Both the position numbers and the translations under genes were made by a program. Positions 37,755 to 46,878 of a DNA stretch of 64,000 bases are shown piece after piece (positions within the stretch are counted from its first letter, which is position 1; every line of letters starts with the position of its first letter). Source of the stretch: Maricaulis sp. (lineage in GTDB: Bacteria; Pseudomonadota; Alphaproteobacteria; Caulobacterales; Maricaulaceae); assembly GCF_017643475.1 (NCBI RefSeq), contig NZ_JAEPNI010000001.1, positions 1,240,001 to 1,304,000 on the forward strand, in the 5' to 3' direction. The notes below the pieces were generated by a model. It was not told the origin of the DNA. It was given only the letters and a program-made list of their open reading frames with translations, and made no database searches.

Positions 37755-39149
37755 CTATGCCTTCGGGCCGATCATCTGTTCCGGACGGACAATCGCGTCG
37801 AACTGTTCCTCGGTGACAAAGCCCAGCTTGACGGCTTCCTCGCGCAGCGTGGTGCCGTTCTTGTGCGCCGTCTTGGCGACGATGGTGGCATTGTCATAAC
37901 CGATGGTGGAGTTGAGTGCCGTCACCAGCATCAAAGAGCGTTCCATCAGTGCCTTGATATTGTCTTCGCGCGCCTTGATGCCGACCACGCACTTCTCGGT
38001 GAAGGTCCTGGCCGCATCGGCGAGGATGCGCACGGACTGCAGCACGTTGAAAATGATCACCGGCTTGAAGACGTTGAGCTCGAAATGGCCCTGGCTGCCG
38101 GCCATGGAGACGGTGGTGTTATTGCCCATCACCTGGGTGCAGACCATGGTCATGGCTTCACACTGGGTCGGATTGACCTTGCCCGGCATGATGGAGGAAC
38201 CCGGCTCGTTCTCCGGCAGGGCAATCTCGCCCAGGCCGGAGCGCGGTCCGGAGCCCAGAAGGCGGATGTCATTGGCGATCTTGAACAGGGAGACAGCCAC
38301 GGAGTTGAGTGCGCCATGAGCCTCGACCAGGGCATCCTTGGTGGCCAGCGCCTCGAACTTGTTCGGCGCTGTGACAAAGCCCAGCTTGGTCAGGCTGGCA
38401 ACTTCCTCGGCAAAGGCTTCGGCATAACCCGGCTTGGTATTGAGGCCGGTGCCGACGGCGGTGCCGCCCATGGCCAGTTCCAGTAAAGCCGGCAGGGTGG
38501 CCTCGACGCGGCGAATGCCATTGGCGACCATAGCGGTATAGCCGGAGAATTCCTGACCCAGCGTCAGCGGAGTGGCGTCCTGAAGGTGGGTGCGACCGAT
38601 CTTGATGATGTCCTTGAAGGCGTTCTGCTTGTCATTGAGCGCATTGTGCAGCTCTTGCAGGGCCGGGATCAGGGCGTGGGAGATTTCCTCTGCCGCGGCG
38701 ATGTGCATGGCGGTTGGGAAAGTGTCGTTGGAGCTCTGTGACCGGTTGACGTGGTCGTTCGGGTGAACCGGGTCTTTCGACCCGACCGTGCCGCCCAGGA
38801 TCTGGATGGCGCGGTTGGAGACGACCTCATTCGTGTTCATGTTCGACTGGGTGCCGGAGCCGGTCTGCCAGACCGAGAGCGGGAAATGATCGTTCAGCTT
38901 GCCTTCGGCGACTTCCAGCGCTGCCTGGGCGATGGCGTCGGCCAGTTCCGGTTCCAGATTGTCCAGGCGCTTGTTGGCCAGGGCGGCGGAGCGCTTGACG
39001 ATACCCAGCGCGCGGATCAGGGGCTCCGGCATGGTTTCCGTGCCGATCGGGAAATTGATCAGGGAGCGGGCCGTCTGGGCGCCGAAGAGTTTATCGGCCG
39101 GGACTTCCAGGGGACCAAAGCTGTCGGTTTCTGTGCGCATCTCGCTCAT
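37755..39149 (-). CDS. fumC: fumarate hydratase class II
   Basis: Interconverts fumarate and malate in the TCA cycle. It has 464 aa. The start [21 protein letters not shown] has a GGAG ribosome-binding site. Signature segments are [47 protein letters not shown] and the fumarase/aspartase signature [16 protein letters not shown]. Length and motifs are normal for homotetrameric, iron-free FumC. It is the first gene of a minus-strand unit with the PhyH-like and DUF4169 genes. Confidence 0.97.
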   Translation of the reverse strand: MSEMRTETDSFGPLEVPADKLFGAQTARSLINFPIGTETMPEPLIRALGIVKRSAALANKRLDNLEPELADAIAQAALEVAEGKLNDHFPLSVWQTGSGTQSNMNTNEVVSNRAIQILGGTVGSKDPVHPNDHVNRSQSSNDTFPTAMHIAAAEEISHALIPALQELHNALNDKQNAFKDIIKIGRTHLQDATPLTLGQEFSGYTAMVANGIRRVEATLPALLELAMGGTAVGTGLNTKPGYAEAFAEEVASLTKLGFVTAPNKFEALATKDALVEAHGALNSVAVSLFKIANDIRLLGSGPRSGLGEIALPENEPGSSIMPGKVNPTQCEAMTMVCTQVMGNNTTVSMAGSQGHFELNVFKPVIIFNVLQSVRILADAARTFTEKCVVGIKAREDNIKALMERSLMLVTALNSTIGYDNATIVAKTAHKNGTTLREEAVKLGFVTEEQFDAIVRPEQMIGPKA

Positions 39150-39225
39150 GAGGGGAGGCTCCTTGCAGCGCGGCTAACGCTGTTCGATGATGGTGAACTT
39201 CGATTCGGACGTGTATCACTCAGGC

Positions 39226-39645
39226 ATGACGGATCAAGACGCATGTGCGCATAGCCGTGGGGGGCAAGCGCAAAACTGGATCGGGCGAGGGAAGGTTCAG
39301 GCCGCTATGACCGGTGATGAGCTCAATCTACGCGTGGACGCACTGACCACGCAGACACGTCGTTTCAAGGCGTTGATCGGGGATTTCTTCCGCCTTGAAT
39401 TCAAGCGTGTGCGCCCGAAATGGGGGCCTTATGAAGTCGTCATCCGGATTGAGCGTTGCGAAAACAGCCCCGTCCATGATGTCGACAATGTCGCCAAGGC
39501 GGTTCTGGATGCTCTGACCGGTGTGGTTTTCCACGATGACAGCCAGGTCGAACGTCTGCTGGTGACCAAGGTGATGGGGGAACGCCCGCGTATCTCCGTG
39601 ACTGCGCGTCCGATGGCGCGCGAGAAAGTTGCCGAAATAGCCTGA
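39226..39645 (+). CDS. RusA-like endodeoxyribonuclease family protein
   Basis: About 139 aa from the ATG at 39226. ATGs at 39187 and 39307 are alternatives and none has a strong ribosome-binding site. The C-terminal half has the RusA core: a strand EVVIRIERC, then HDVDNVAKAVLDALTGVVFHDD, then QVERLLVTKVMGERPRISV, with the Asp cluster that binds Mg2+ in Holliday-junction resolvases. The N-terminal G-x-P-x-x-K-x-R segment of typical RusA is missing or replaced. RusA genes are mostly phage-borne, yet no phage gene is near. It is a stand-alone gene. Confidence 0.75.
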   Translation: MTDQDACAHSRGGQAQNWIGRGKVQAAMTGDELNLRVDALTTQTRRFKALIGDFFRLEFKRVRPKWGPYEVVIRIERCENSPVHDVDNVAKAVLDALTGVVFHDDSQVERLLVTKVMGERPRISVTARPMAREKVAEIA

Positions 39646-39703
39646 TGCTGACTAGGCAGCCCACTTCAATGATCTAGACTGTCTCCGAGATCAGGGGGAC
39701 GTC

Positions 39704-40294
39704 ATGAAATTTCTCGCAGCCATTCCGATTAGTGTGGCGCTTTTCGCCTGTCAGGCGAATGCTCAGGATAGTGTTTATTCCAATCTGACCGAGGAGAATT
39801 GCCGCACGCTCAGTGAGACTGAAGAGGGCGGCGGCTATTCAGTCATACAGCGCTGCGAGGGGCTTGGAGATTGGAATGTCTTCTTCCACACCGGTGAGCA
39901 TGGCTCAGCCAGCGCGTTCAGTCGGCGCGATGACGCGCCTGAGCAGATGCCCTATGGCGGCTATGTCGGGAATTTTGGCGGCTTCCACACGGTGATCGAA
40001 TGGCGCCTGGACGGGGCGGGCGATGCGTTCGCGACCATCCACCGCTACAATTCCACCTCTTTCGATGCTGAAGGTCAGGCGCGCAATAACAGCATACTGA
40101 TCGTTGCGGCGCTGCGCCCCGGTTCCGAAGCGGAATCCTGTCATGTGGGCTATGTGAACGTGACCCGGCTGTCCGGCGGAAACGCGCTTGCGCGCGAGAT
40201 GGCTGATCGTTTCGCCCCGGGATTTGCTTGCGGCGACCCGATCTGGATTGTCGACACCGACAGCCCTGACCTGGCGTCTGCGCGTCGCTACTGA
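39704..40294 (+). CDS. secreted hypothetical protein
   Basis: A 196-aa protein with a Sec signal peptide (MKFLAAIPISVALFACQANAQ). A Cys lies near the end of the hydrophobic stretch, but the cleavage pattern favours A-N-A-Q, so it is probably not a lipoprotein. The mature part has four Cys (LTEENCRTL, QRCEGLGDWNV, ESCHVGYV, GFACGDP) that could form two disulfides in the periplasm. Family not recognised. It stands alone between the RusA-like gene and a peptidase gene. Confidence 0.75.
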   Translation: MKFLAAIPISVALFACQANAQDSVYSNLTEENCRTLSETEEGGGYSVIQRCEGLGDWNVFFHTGEHGSASAFSRRDDAPEQMPYGGYVGNFGGFHTVIEWRLDGAGDAFATIHRYNSTSFDAEGQARNNSILIVAALRPGSEAESCHVGYVNVTRLSGGNALAREMADRFAPGFACGDPIWIVDTDSPDLASARRY

Positions 40295-40409
40295 GGCTGG
40301 GCGGGGGCCCTCACATTACACCCCGGCCAAGTTCCACACATTCACGTGATACGCTGGACGTCGAGTTTCCAGCGCCCTAGCGTTCTTCCCGGATATCAAG
40401 GGGAGAGCC

Positions 40410-42332
40410 ATGAATTCACTCAAGCTTCTTGCGGCCAGCTGCCTGATGGCATTCGGTGGACTGGCGCATGGGCAGGTCGAGCGCGTCGTGCGCGGCAATC
40501 TGGAAATGGAAAATATTCCGGAGATTCCGGAAGAGGTGCGTGAGCGCCTGCTGACCTATCAAAATGTGCGCGGCGCCGGTTTCCAGGCGTTTCTGCCGGA
40601 TGGCGGCATCCTAATTTCCACCCGTTTTGGTGAAACCAGCCAGATCCACCGCGTGGACATGCCAATGGGCGCGCGTTCACAGCTGACCTATTACGACGAG
40701 CCGGTCGGCGGCGCGAATCTGCGGCCGGGGGACAGCGGCGAGTTCATTTTTGCGCGCGATCGTGGCGGTGACGAGTATTTCCAGATCTTCGTCTTCGATA
40801 CTCAGAGCGGACGGGTGCGCCAGGTCAGCGAGGACGAGACCCGCAATGGTTCAGCCAGCTGGTCGGAAGATGGGGAGCATGTCGCCTGGTACCGGTCCAC
40901 TGAAGGCGATCCCGACTGGGACATCATGATCGCCAGTTCGGACAACCCGGATGACCGCCGTGTTCTGGTCGAGGGCGAGGGCGCTGTCTTCCCCGGTGAC
41001 TGGTCGGCCGACGGCACGCAACTGGCCATGATCCGCTATTATTCAATCACTCACAGCGATCTTTTTGTCATCAACACGGACAACGGTGATGTGCGTCAGC
41101 TCAATCCGGACATGGATGTGGCCTATGCTGCGCATGAGTTCGAGCCCGGCGGCGAGACCATGCTGGTGGTCACCGATGCCGGAGCGGAATTCCGGCGTGT
41201 CGTGCGCATGAATGTCGAGACCGGTGAGATGACGGATGTCTCGCCGGATCACGGCTGGGATGTGCAGGGCATGGACCTGTCTCCGGACGGACGAACGCTG
41301 GCGTATGTGCTTAATGCCGGCGGTGTTTCCGAACTCCGCCTGATGGATGTGCGTTCGGGGCGAGAGATCGCCGGGCCGCAATTGCCGGTCGGCCTGATTG
41401 GAGGCATGCAGTGGGATGACGCCGGGGAGCGTATCGGTTTCACTCTCAATGCGGCGACCTCGCCAAGCGATGCCTGGATTTACAATCACCAGGACCGCGA
41501 GCTGACCCGCTGGACCCAGAGCGAGGTAGGCGGTTTGAACACCGAGACCTTTGTCGAGCCGGAGCTGATCAGTTTCGAGAGCTTTGACGGTCTCGAAGTG
41601 CCCGCCTTTGTCTATCGCCCGGACAGTGAGGGGCCGCATCCGGTGATCATCTCGATCCACGGCGGGCCGGAAGGCCAGTACCGACCCGGGTTTTCCTCGA
41701 CTTTCCAATACTGGCTCAATGAGCTCGGCGCGGCGGTCATCGCGCCGAATGTGCGTGGCTCCAGCGGTTATGGTCGCGAGTATGTGATGATGGACAATGT
41801 CTTCCAGCGCGAGGATTCCGTCCGCGATATCGGGGCGCTTCTGGACTGGCTGGCGCAGCAGCCTGATCTCGATGCGGACCGGGTTGTTGTCTATGGCGGA
41901 TCCTATGGTGGTTATATGGTTCTGGCTTCAATGGTCCATTATTCGGATCGTCTCGCCGGCGGTGTCGATATTGTCGGTATTTCGGACTTCCGCACCTTCC
42001 TGGAAAACACGGCGGGATATCGCCGTGACCTGCGCCGCGCAGAGTATGGCGATGAACGTGACCCGGATATCTCGGCCTTTTTCGAGGAAATTTCGCCGGC
42101 ACGCCAGGCAGATCGCATCACGGCACCTCTGTTCATCATCCAGGGTCTGAACGATCCGCGTGTCCCGGCCAGTGAGGCCGAGCAGATCCTGGCTCGAGTG
42201 CGCGAGGTTGGCGGCGACCCATGGTATCTGCTGGCCAATGATGAGGGCCATGGATTCCGCAAGAAATCCAATCGCGATTTCCAGCGAGAGGCGGAGACCA
42301 TGTTCTTCCGTGAAGTCTTCGATCTGGATTGA
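40410..42332 (+). CDS. secreted S9-family prolyl oligopeptidase-type peptidase
   Basis: A 640-aa serine peptidase with a signal peptide (start MNSLKLLAASCLMAFG, cleaved near LAHGQ). A WD40-like/TolB-type beta-propeller (about 60-370) with repeated DSGEFIFARDRGGDEY- and SPDGRTLAYV-like blades gates the C-terminal alpha/beta-hydrolase. The catalytic triad is S498 in GGSYGGYM, D582 in GLNDPRVP and H614 in NDEGHGF. This is the acylaminoacyl peptidase-like S9C layout. A role in degrading periplasmic or external peptides is inferred from the leader. Confidence 0.92.
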   Translation: MNSLKLLAASCLMAFGGLAHGQVERVVRGNLEMENIPEIPEEVRERLLTYQNVRGAGFQAFLPDGGILISTRFGETSQIHRVDMPMGARSQLTYYDEPVGGANLRPGDSGEFIFARDRGGDEYFQIFVFDTQSGRVRQVSEDETRNGSASWSEDGEHVAWYRSTEGDPDWDIMIASSDNPDDRRVLVEGEGAVFPGDWSADGTQLAMIRYYSITHSDLFVINTDNGDVRQLNPDMDVAYAAHEFEPGGETMLVVTDAGAEFRRVVRMNVETGEMTDVSPDHGWDVQGMDLSPDGRTLAYVLNAGGVSELRLMDVRSGREIAGPQLPVGLIGGMQWDDAGERIGFTLNAATSPSDAWIYNHQDRELTRWTQSEVGGLNTETFVEPELISFESFDGLEVPAFVYRPDSEGPHPVIISIHGGPEGQYRPGFSSTFQYWLNELGAAVIAPNVRGSSGYGREYVMMDNVFQREDSVRDIGALLDWLAQQPDLDADRVVVYGGSYGGYMVLASMVHYSDRLAGGVDIVGISDFRTFLENTAGYRRDLRRAEYGDERDPDISAFFEEISPARQADRITAPLFIIQGLNDPRVPASEAEQILARVREVGGDPWYLLANDEGHGFRKKSNRDFQREAETMFFREVFDLD

Positions 42333-42350
42333 TCCGGAGGGCGGGAAGCG

Positions 42351-43571
42351 TCAGCGTTTCCCGCTCGCCATCTTCTTCGCTTCAGGTAGACGGCGCAGGC
42401 TCAGCATTGCCCACACGCCCAGAAAAGGGCCAATGGCCAGCGGGGCAAAGGCCCAGCTCCAGCCGGCGAATGCGATCCAGCTGGGCAGGATCTGGACCAT
42501 GAGGATAGTCAGAGTGAAGCCCAGCGCAGTTTGTACCGTCAGCAAGGTGCCGGCCCGGTCCGGTGGAGCGAGCTCGGTGATTGCGGTCGAGAACTGGGCG
42601 CTGTCGGCGATAATGCTCAGACCCCAGATGATCAGGATGGGCATCAGGACCCAGGGCGGCGCGTTGAAGGCCAGCCCGGCCAGCAGGGCGCAACTGCCCG
42701 AAATCGCCATCGCTACCGAGGTCACCCGGGTGCGTCCGAACTGGTCTGCCAGGCCTCCCGCGACAACGCAGGCCAGCGCGCCGCTGCCGATGACGGCAAA
42801 GGCGGTGAGGTCGGCGAGGTTTGCTGATGCGCCACGGGCATTCCAATAGGCGTGGGAGAAGGCGCCGATCCAGGCCCACATCGCATAGAGCTCCCACATG
42901 TGTCCGAGATAGCCCAGATTGGCCAAGCGCAGTGCCGGGTTCCGAACAGCGAGCAGGATCGCGCCGGGATCAAATCTAGCGGCAGGTCGAAGACCGGGGC
43001 CACCGCGCGCAAACAGGATGGTTACAGCTGCCAGGCCGGCACCGATAGCGGCCAGCCGAATGGGGGTCTGCCAGTCTGAACTGGCGCCGGAAATGGACAG
43101 CAGGAAAGGCGAGGCAGATCCCAGCGTCAACGCACCGACGAGGAGGCCGACCAACAGTCCGGCATCGCCTTTTGCCCAGCTCGCTGCCAGTTTCATCCCG
43201 ACCGGATAGACCAGCGCAAGCGCGGCTCCTGCGGTGAAACGACTGAACACCAGCCACCAGCTGTCGGGGGCAAGCTGCAGGGCCAGGAGATTGGATGCTG
43301 CAGCGATCAGAGCGCCGCCCGCAAACAGGTGACGAGGGTTGAACCGGTCCGGCAGGCTGAACACTGCGCTGAACAGCGCCGCCAATACAAAACCTGCCTG
43401 GACAGAACTCGTCAGGGCCGCCTGTTTGCCAGCGCCTAGGGTGTAAACCTCGAGGATGGCGGGCAGGGCAGCCGTCCCGGAAAACCACACCGACAATGCC
43501 AGGATCTGGGCGAGCACGATCAAGGTTATGGACAGCCATTTCCTGGAGTCGGTATCGGCCGGGTTCGCCAT
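42351..43571 (-). CDS. major facilitator superfamily transporter
   Basis: A 406-aa inner-membrane protein with about 12 hydrophobic helices. The start MANPADTDSRKWLSI leads into helix 1 (VLAQILALSVWFSGTAALP). A loop 2-3 FSLPDRFNPRHLFAGG and a central GLADQFGRTRVTSVAM segment are MFS-like. The substrate is unknown. The start overlaps the stop of the thioesterase gene by one base (TGATG), so sspB, the thioesterase gene and this gene form a tightly coupled unit. Confidence 0.88.
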   Translation of the reverse strand: MANPADTDSRKWLSITLIVLAQILALSVWFSGTAALPAILEVYTLGAGKQAALTSSVQAGFVLAALFSAVFSLPDRFNPRHLFAGGALIAAASNLLALQLAPDSWWLVFSRFTAGAALALVYPVGMKLAASWAKGDAGLLVGLLVGALTLGSASPFLLSISGASSDWQTPIRLAAIGAGLAAVTILFARGGPGLRPAARFDPGAILLAVRNPALRLANLGYLGHMWELYAMWAWIGAFSHAYWNARGASANLADLTAFAVIGSGALACVVAGGLADQFGRTRVTSVAMAISGSCALLAGLAFNAPPWVLMPILIIWGLSIIADSAQFSTAITELAPPDRAGTLLTVQTALGFTLTILMVQILPSWIAFAGWSWAFAPLAIGPFLGVWAMLSLRRLPEAKKMASGKR

Positions 43572-44065
43572 CAGGTCTTGCGAATACGGGAGGAGCGACG
43601 GACCTGGCAGGTGGCGCTGGCGCGCGCTGCGATCTCGCCTTCAGCTGTCCAGACAATGCCCTCCATGAACGCCACATTGCGGCCGATCCGCAGCGCCTGC
43701 CCGCGGGCCTTGCAGCTCCCCAGTGGCAGGGGCGCCATGAAGCTTGTCTTCAATTCCAGTGTGGGAACGCCAATCGTAAAGCGTTCGGCCACGACGACGG
43801 ACAGTGACATCACCTCGTCGAGCATGGCGCAGATCATGCCGCCCTGGACCCCGCCGCGCAGATTGGCGCAGCGCGGGTCGGGGTTGAAATTTGCCTCAAG
43901 CCATTGCTCATCCACACTGAAATCGCGCGGGTGAAACCCCAGCAGGCCGGCTGCGTGTTCGTGCTCTCCAATGGAGTTCAACCGCTGCAGGATTTCATCA
44001 TCCGCCAGCGGCACAATCTCTTTGCCGGCGGCCAGGTCGGCGGGCACCGGCTTTTGCATACGCAT
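43571..44065 (-). CDS. PaaI-family hotdog thioesterase
   Basis: A 164-aa protein with a hotdog fold. The conserved PaaI stretch is NLRGGVQGGMICAMLDEVMSLSV, where the active-site Asp/Glu of the long helix sits, followed by TLELKTSFMAPLPLGSCKARGQ. The C-terminal strand AEGEIAARASATCQVR closes the domain. The acyl-CoA substrate is unknown. Both ends overlap neighbours: the start overlaps the sspB stop (TAATG) and the stop overlaps the MFS start, so all three should be translated together. Confidence 0.88.
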   Translation of the reverse strand: MRMQKPVPADLAAGKEIVPLADDEILQRLNSIGEHEHAAGLLGFHPRDFSVDEQWLEANFNPDPRCANLRGGVQGGMICAMLDEVMSLSVVVAERFTIGVPTLELKTSFMAPLPLGSCKARGQALRIGRNVAFMEGIVWTAEGEIAARASATCQVRRSSRIRKT

Positions 44066-44553
44066 TATTTTTTGCGGAAACTGTCGAGGCTGACCACCTG
44101 GGCGCCATCATCGTCTGAACCGGTCGCCTTGACCTCGTCCTCATTGTCGGAGGCTACGGTTTCGGGCAACGCGACGGCGACATTTTCGTCTTCCACCTCG
44201 TGTTCGAACTGCAGGTGGAAACCGACGCTCGGATCGTGGAAACGGGAGACAGCCGAGAAGGGAACCTTGAGATATTTCGGAACGCCGGAGAATTTGAGAG
44301 TGACCTCGAAACCCGCGTCGGAAATATCCAGATCCCAGAACTGGTGTTCCAGCACGATCGTCATCTCTTCCGGATATTTTTCCATCAGAGACTCATCAAT
44401 ATCCACGCCGCGGCCACGCGTGCGGAAAGTGATGTAGAAATGATGTTGTCCCGGCAGTCCCCCCGGACCTGCCGCTTTGTGCAGTGCTTGTTTTACAACA
44501 CCACGCAATGCTTCCTGCGCCATGACGTCATAACGCATAAGATCTTTCGCCAT
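44065..44553 (-). CDS. sspB: ClpXP adaptor protein SspB, alphaproteobacterial type
   Basis: Delivers ssrA-tagged peptides from stalled ribosomes to ClpXP. From the ATG at 44553 it is 162 aa. The N-terminal domain has YDVMAQEALRGVVKQALHKA, GQHHFYITFRTRGRGVDI, EEMTIVLEHQFWDL and FSGVPKYLKVPFSAV, which together are diagnostic of SspB. An acidic linker leads to a C-terminal peptide (VVSLDSFRKK) in the place of the ClpX-binding tail. It lies about 0.8 kb from the ssrA RNA gene on the same strand. The tag encoded there (ANDNYAEEVALAA) is of the length used by alphaproteobacterial SspB. Confidence 0.94.
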   Translation of the reverse strand: MAKDLMRYDVMAQEALRGVVKQALHKAAGPGGLPGQHHFYITFRTRGRGVDIDESLMEKYPEEMTIVLEHQFWDLDISDAGFEVTLKFSGVPKYLKVPFSAVSRFHDPSVGFHLQFEHEVEDENVAVALPETVASDNEDEVKATGSDDDGAQVVSLDSFRKK

Positions 44554-44742
44554 TGGCTTACCCCCGGATCTCACGGGAGCAGCGTAGCGGAGACTTGTGG
44601 CTCGTCAACGAAATCTGACCTCTCAACTGCAATCTATCTTTTAATACGGGAAGATCTGTCGCGCTGATCGCTTCAGGCGGGTGATTTTCCCATTTCGAGC
44701 GAGGTCACAGGCGTTATGCGCGTGATCCTTGTTGCGCGATGT

Positions 44743-45204
44743 TCAGCTCAGATCATTGGCTGGACAGGTGCGCTCAAGCGCAAATTCGCAATCAGGCCCA
44801 CAGGTCAGCCCCTTGCGGTCACAACTCGAGACAAACAACGACAGCCAGACCTGAGCCGTGGCGAGTTCACTGAAAACGCAGACCTCGAACCCGCCTTTTC
44901 GCAGCACATTGCGGAAAGCCAGCTCGCCAGGTCCCGGATGCTCGACGTTGTCACTCACGAGGGCGATGGCGGTTTTCGACGGAATGAGGTCCAGAAAGAA
45001 TCCAGCCAGATCGGTAGCGTCATTCTCCGAAACAGTCATTCCGGTTGCTGAAAGGTCAAAAAGGTATCGGACCGGTCTGCCAGTGTGGTTCCGCTCGGAG
45101 ACTTTCTCAATCGTGCTGAGCCATTCATGGGGGGCCTGCGGCGCCCGCGTGGAGATTGAGAGCGTGGAAACATCCAGCCAGTCAATATTCGACCCATCAG
45201 GCAT
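44743..45204 (-). CDS. hypothetical protein, possible STAS/SpoIIAA-like
   Basis: About 153 aa from the ATG at 45204, which has a GGGGAAG element upstream. The core has alternating strands and helices (VRYLFDLSATGM, NDATDLAGFFLD, TAIALVSDN, FRNVLRKGGFEVCVFSEL, TAQVWL), as in STAS/SpoIIAA-like single-domain proteins. The C-terminal 30 residues contain three further Cys. It has a similar layout to the gene between ftsA and ftsZ. It lies between sspB and ssrA with no overlap. Function is unknown. Confidence 0.7.
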   Translation of the reverse strand: MPDGSNIDWLDVSTLSISTRAPQAPHEWLSTIEKVSERNHTGRPVRYLFDLSATGMTVSENDATDLAGFFLDLIPSKTAIALVSDNVEHPGPGELAFRNVLRKGGFEVCVFSELATAQVWLSLFVSSCDRKGLTCGPDCEFALERTCPANDLS

Positions 45205-45289
45205 GTTCACACTTCCCCGAATCAACTGGTTCCATGATGAAACGAATGGGTTGATGAATGATAAATTATAAGGAAGTGTCAGGAAGTGC

Positions 45290-45649
45290 AGGGCAAAGTG
45301 GAGGCTTCTGTTGCCAGGCGCCTCCGAGCCCCGCCTATTCCGGCTAAAGGGAATAGGAGTTTTAGCGAGATGTCCCGCGCTGCTTATGCAGCGAGAGCTA
45401 CCTCTTCAGCGTAGTTGTCATTAGCAACTATAAAATCGAGCCTGTAACGGGCCTCACCCGAGCGAAAGCAATCCCCTTTACCCGTCTGTCGATCCTGTTT
45501 CGGCCCCCACAGAGACCTTCGCTTGCCAATGGCAGTTCAGGTCAGATTCCCAACTTGCGCAGGGATGATTGGTGGAGCCGCCGGGTACTGCCCCCGGGTC
45601 CAGTCCGGTTATTACGAGCGCGTTTATCGCCATAGCCGGCGAACCGGCG
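45290..45649 (-). ncRNA. ssrA: permuted two-piece tmRNA
   Basis: Rescues stalled ribosomes by trans-translation. On the minus strand the acceptor piece comes first. A T-arm with a perfect 5-bp stem CCGGG/CCCGG and 7-nt loop GGCAGTA is followed by CGGCTCC and ACCA (3' end at 45570). After a spacer of about 62 nt the coding piece starts at 45507 with GGGGCCGAAACAGGATCGAC. Its first 7 bases pair with CGGCTCC as the acceptor stem. The tag frame at 45425-45384 encodes ANDNYAEEVALAA then TAA. Later hairpins lie at 45333-45356 and 45300-45324. Outer ends are approximate: the 5' end is inferred from the promoter and the 3' end from the last hairpin. Confidence 0.93.
45384..45425 (-). other. tmRNA tag-peptide reading frame
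   Basis: Fourteen codons from the resume codon GCT to TAA encode ANDNYAEEVALAA. With the untemplated Ala carried by the charged RNA, the tag is AANDNYAEEVALAA. It has the AANDN start of alphaproteobacterial tags and the A-L-A-A end seen by ClpX. The Caulobacter tag (AANDNFAEEFAVAA) differs at a few positions. Confidence 0.93.
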
Positions 45650-45655
45650 CTGATT

Positions 45656-45684
45656 AATATAGCGACGGATAGTGGCGATTTGAA
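45656..45684 (-). promoter_or_regulatory. putative ssrA promoter
   Basis: Minus-strand TTCAAA (45679-45684) and TATATT (45656-45661) are 17 bases apart, a vegetative promoter spacing. The expected start near 45649 coincides with a GCCGG/CCGGC hairpin, giving an acceptor RNA of about 80 nt. The -35 match is only partial. Confidence 0.45.
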
Positions 45685-45703
45685 GGGAGGCTGGCAGGTC
45701 GTC

Positions 45704-46813
45704 TCAATAGCCGGTGACGATGAGCGCAATCGCCAGCAAGCCGATGCACAGATTGTAGCAGAGTTGTAGAAACACGCTGCGCAGGACCGCGCCGATCCAG
45801 CTGGACCGGTAAAACCCCCGATCGTTCAGGACCTGGTGGCTGAGGACGCTCGCAAAGCCGAGTATGGCCAGTGCGATTATGCCGGGAGTCCAGCCCTGGT
45901 TCACACGTGCACCGAGCACCAGCAGGGCGATGAGCGGCAGATAGGTGGCGTGCCAGTAGAGTGAAAAGACCACGTGTTCGATCATGCGGCGTCGCGGGTG
46001 AACCACCAGATTGAGGATGGCGAAGGCGACAACCATCAGGATCAGGGACTGCGCTGCGGCGGCAGTGACGCCCTGTTCGAAGCGGGCGGGAAACTGCACG
46101 GCAAAACGCGAGGGAGGGCCCAGGCTCATCGGGTCGCCACCGATTTCGAACTCGGTCCGGCAATCCGCTGTATCGGGCAAAGCGCGCCCCTCCGGCGCGG
46201 CGCCAAACTGGAAGAGTTCGATCTGGAGCTCGGTATCGCGTGAATAGACAAGGTCACCGCTCGGGCGGATTTCATCAGGACCCGGCATGACACCACAGGT
46301 GGATGTTTTAAAGAAGTTGGACGGCGTGTCGTCGGGGGAACGGGACTCGCTACGCCTCGCCATAGCCGCATCGATTGCGGCGGTTCGCGCAGCAATGGTC
46401 TCGGCCGATTGCGCGCGTACGGTCTCTGCGGAGGGAGAAATACTGACCCCGATGACCCGCACGCCGGCGGCGGACATGAGCAGGAAAAACAGCAGGCTGA
46501 TGATCAGGTAGATGCGGATGGGGGCGGTATGGCTCTGGCGTCGGCCGTCGACATAGTCGCGCGCTACCCGGCCAGGCTGGGAGTAGAGGCGTCGCAGAGT
46601 GGAAAAGAATTTGCCTTCCCAGACAAAAATACTGCCGATCAGATCGGTCAAAAGGGTCCAGGCCGGGCGCCGAATGTCCTCGGCGGACTGACCGCAGTCC
46701 TGGCAGAACGGACCGACCAGAGTCGCGCCACAATTGGCGCAAGTCGCATCACCGGTTTGCGACGAGTTGGTGTCTGTCGAGCGGCCGCCCTTGGAAGTGT
46801 CTGTTTTGTCCAC
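45704..46813 (-). CDS. DUF3667 membrane protein with N-terminal zinc ribbon
   Basis: A 369-aa membrane protein. The N-terminus has a C-x2-C...C-x2-C zinc ribbon (CANCGATLVGPFCQDCGQ). The DUF3667 core follows: KFFSTLRRLYSQPGRVARDYVDGRR with the RIYLIISLLFFLL helix. A large periplasmic insertion (about 115-245), partly charged and with two Cys, precedes four more helices. Function is unknown. It lies just upstream of ssrA on the same strand. Confidence 0.88.
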   Translation of the reverse strand: MDKTDTSKGGRSTDTNSSQTGDATCANCGATLVGPFCQDCGQSAEDIRRPAWTLLTDLIGSIFVWEGKFFSTLRRLYSQPGRVARDYVDGRRQSHTAPIRIYLIISLLFFLLMSAAGVRVIGVSISPSAETVRAQSAETIAARTAAIDAAMARRSESRSPDDTPSNFFKTSTCGVMPGPDEIRPSGDLVYSRDTELQIELFQFGAAPEGRALPDTADCRTEFEIGGDPMSLGPPSRFAVQFPARFEQGVTAAAAQSLILMVVAFAILNLVVHPRRRMIEHVVFSLYWHATYLPLIALLVLGARVNQGWTPGIIALAILGFASVLSHQVLNDRGFYRSSWIGAVLRSVFLQLCYNLCIGLLAIALIVTGY

Positions 46814-46878
46814 CTGATCCCCCGAGTCTCACGGGCAAAAGAGCCCGCAAGATCGGGGTGGTCAAGGTGAGGCAGGGC

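Noticed and set aside
45478-45769. Short open frames over the tmRNA region
   Set aside because: The region is explained by the permuted ssrA RNA; the frames have no ribosome-binding sites.
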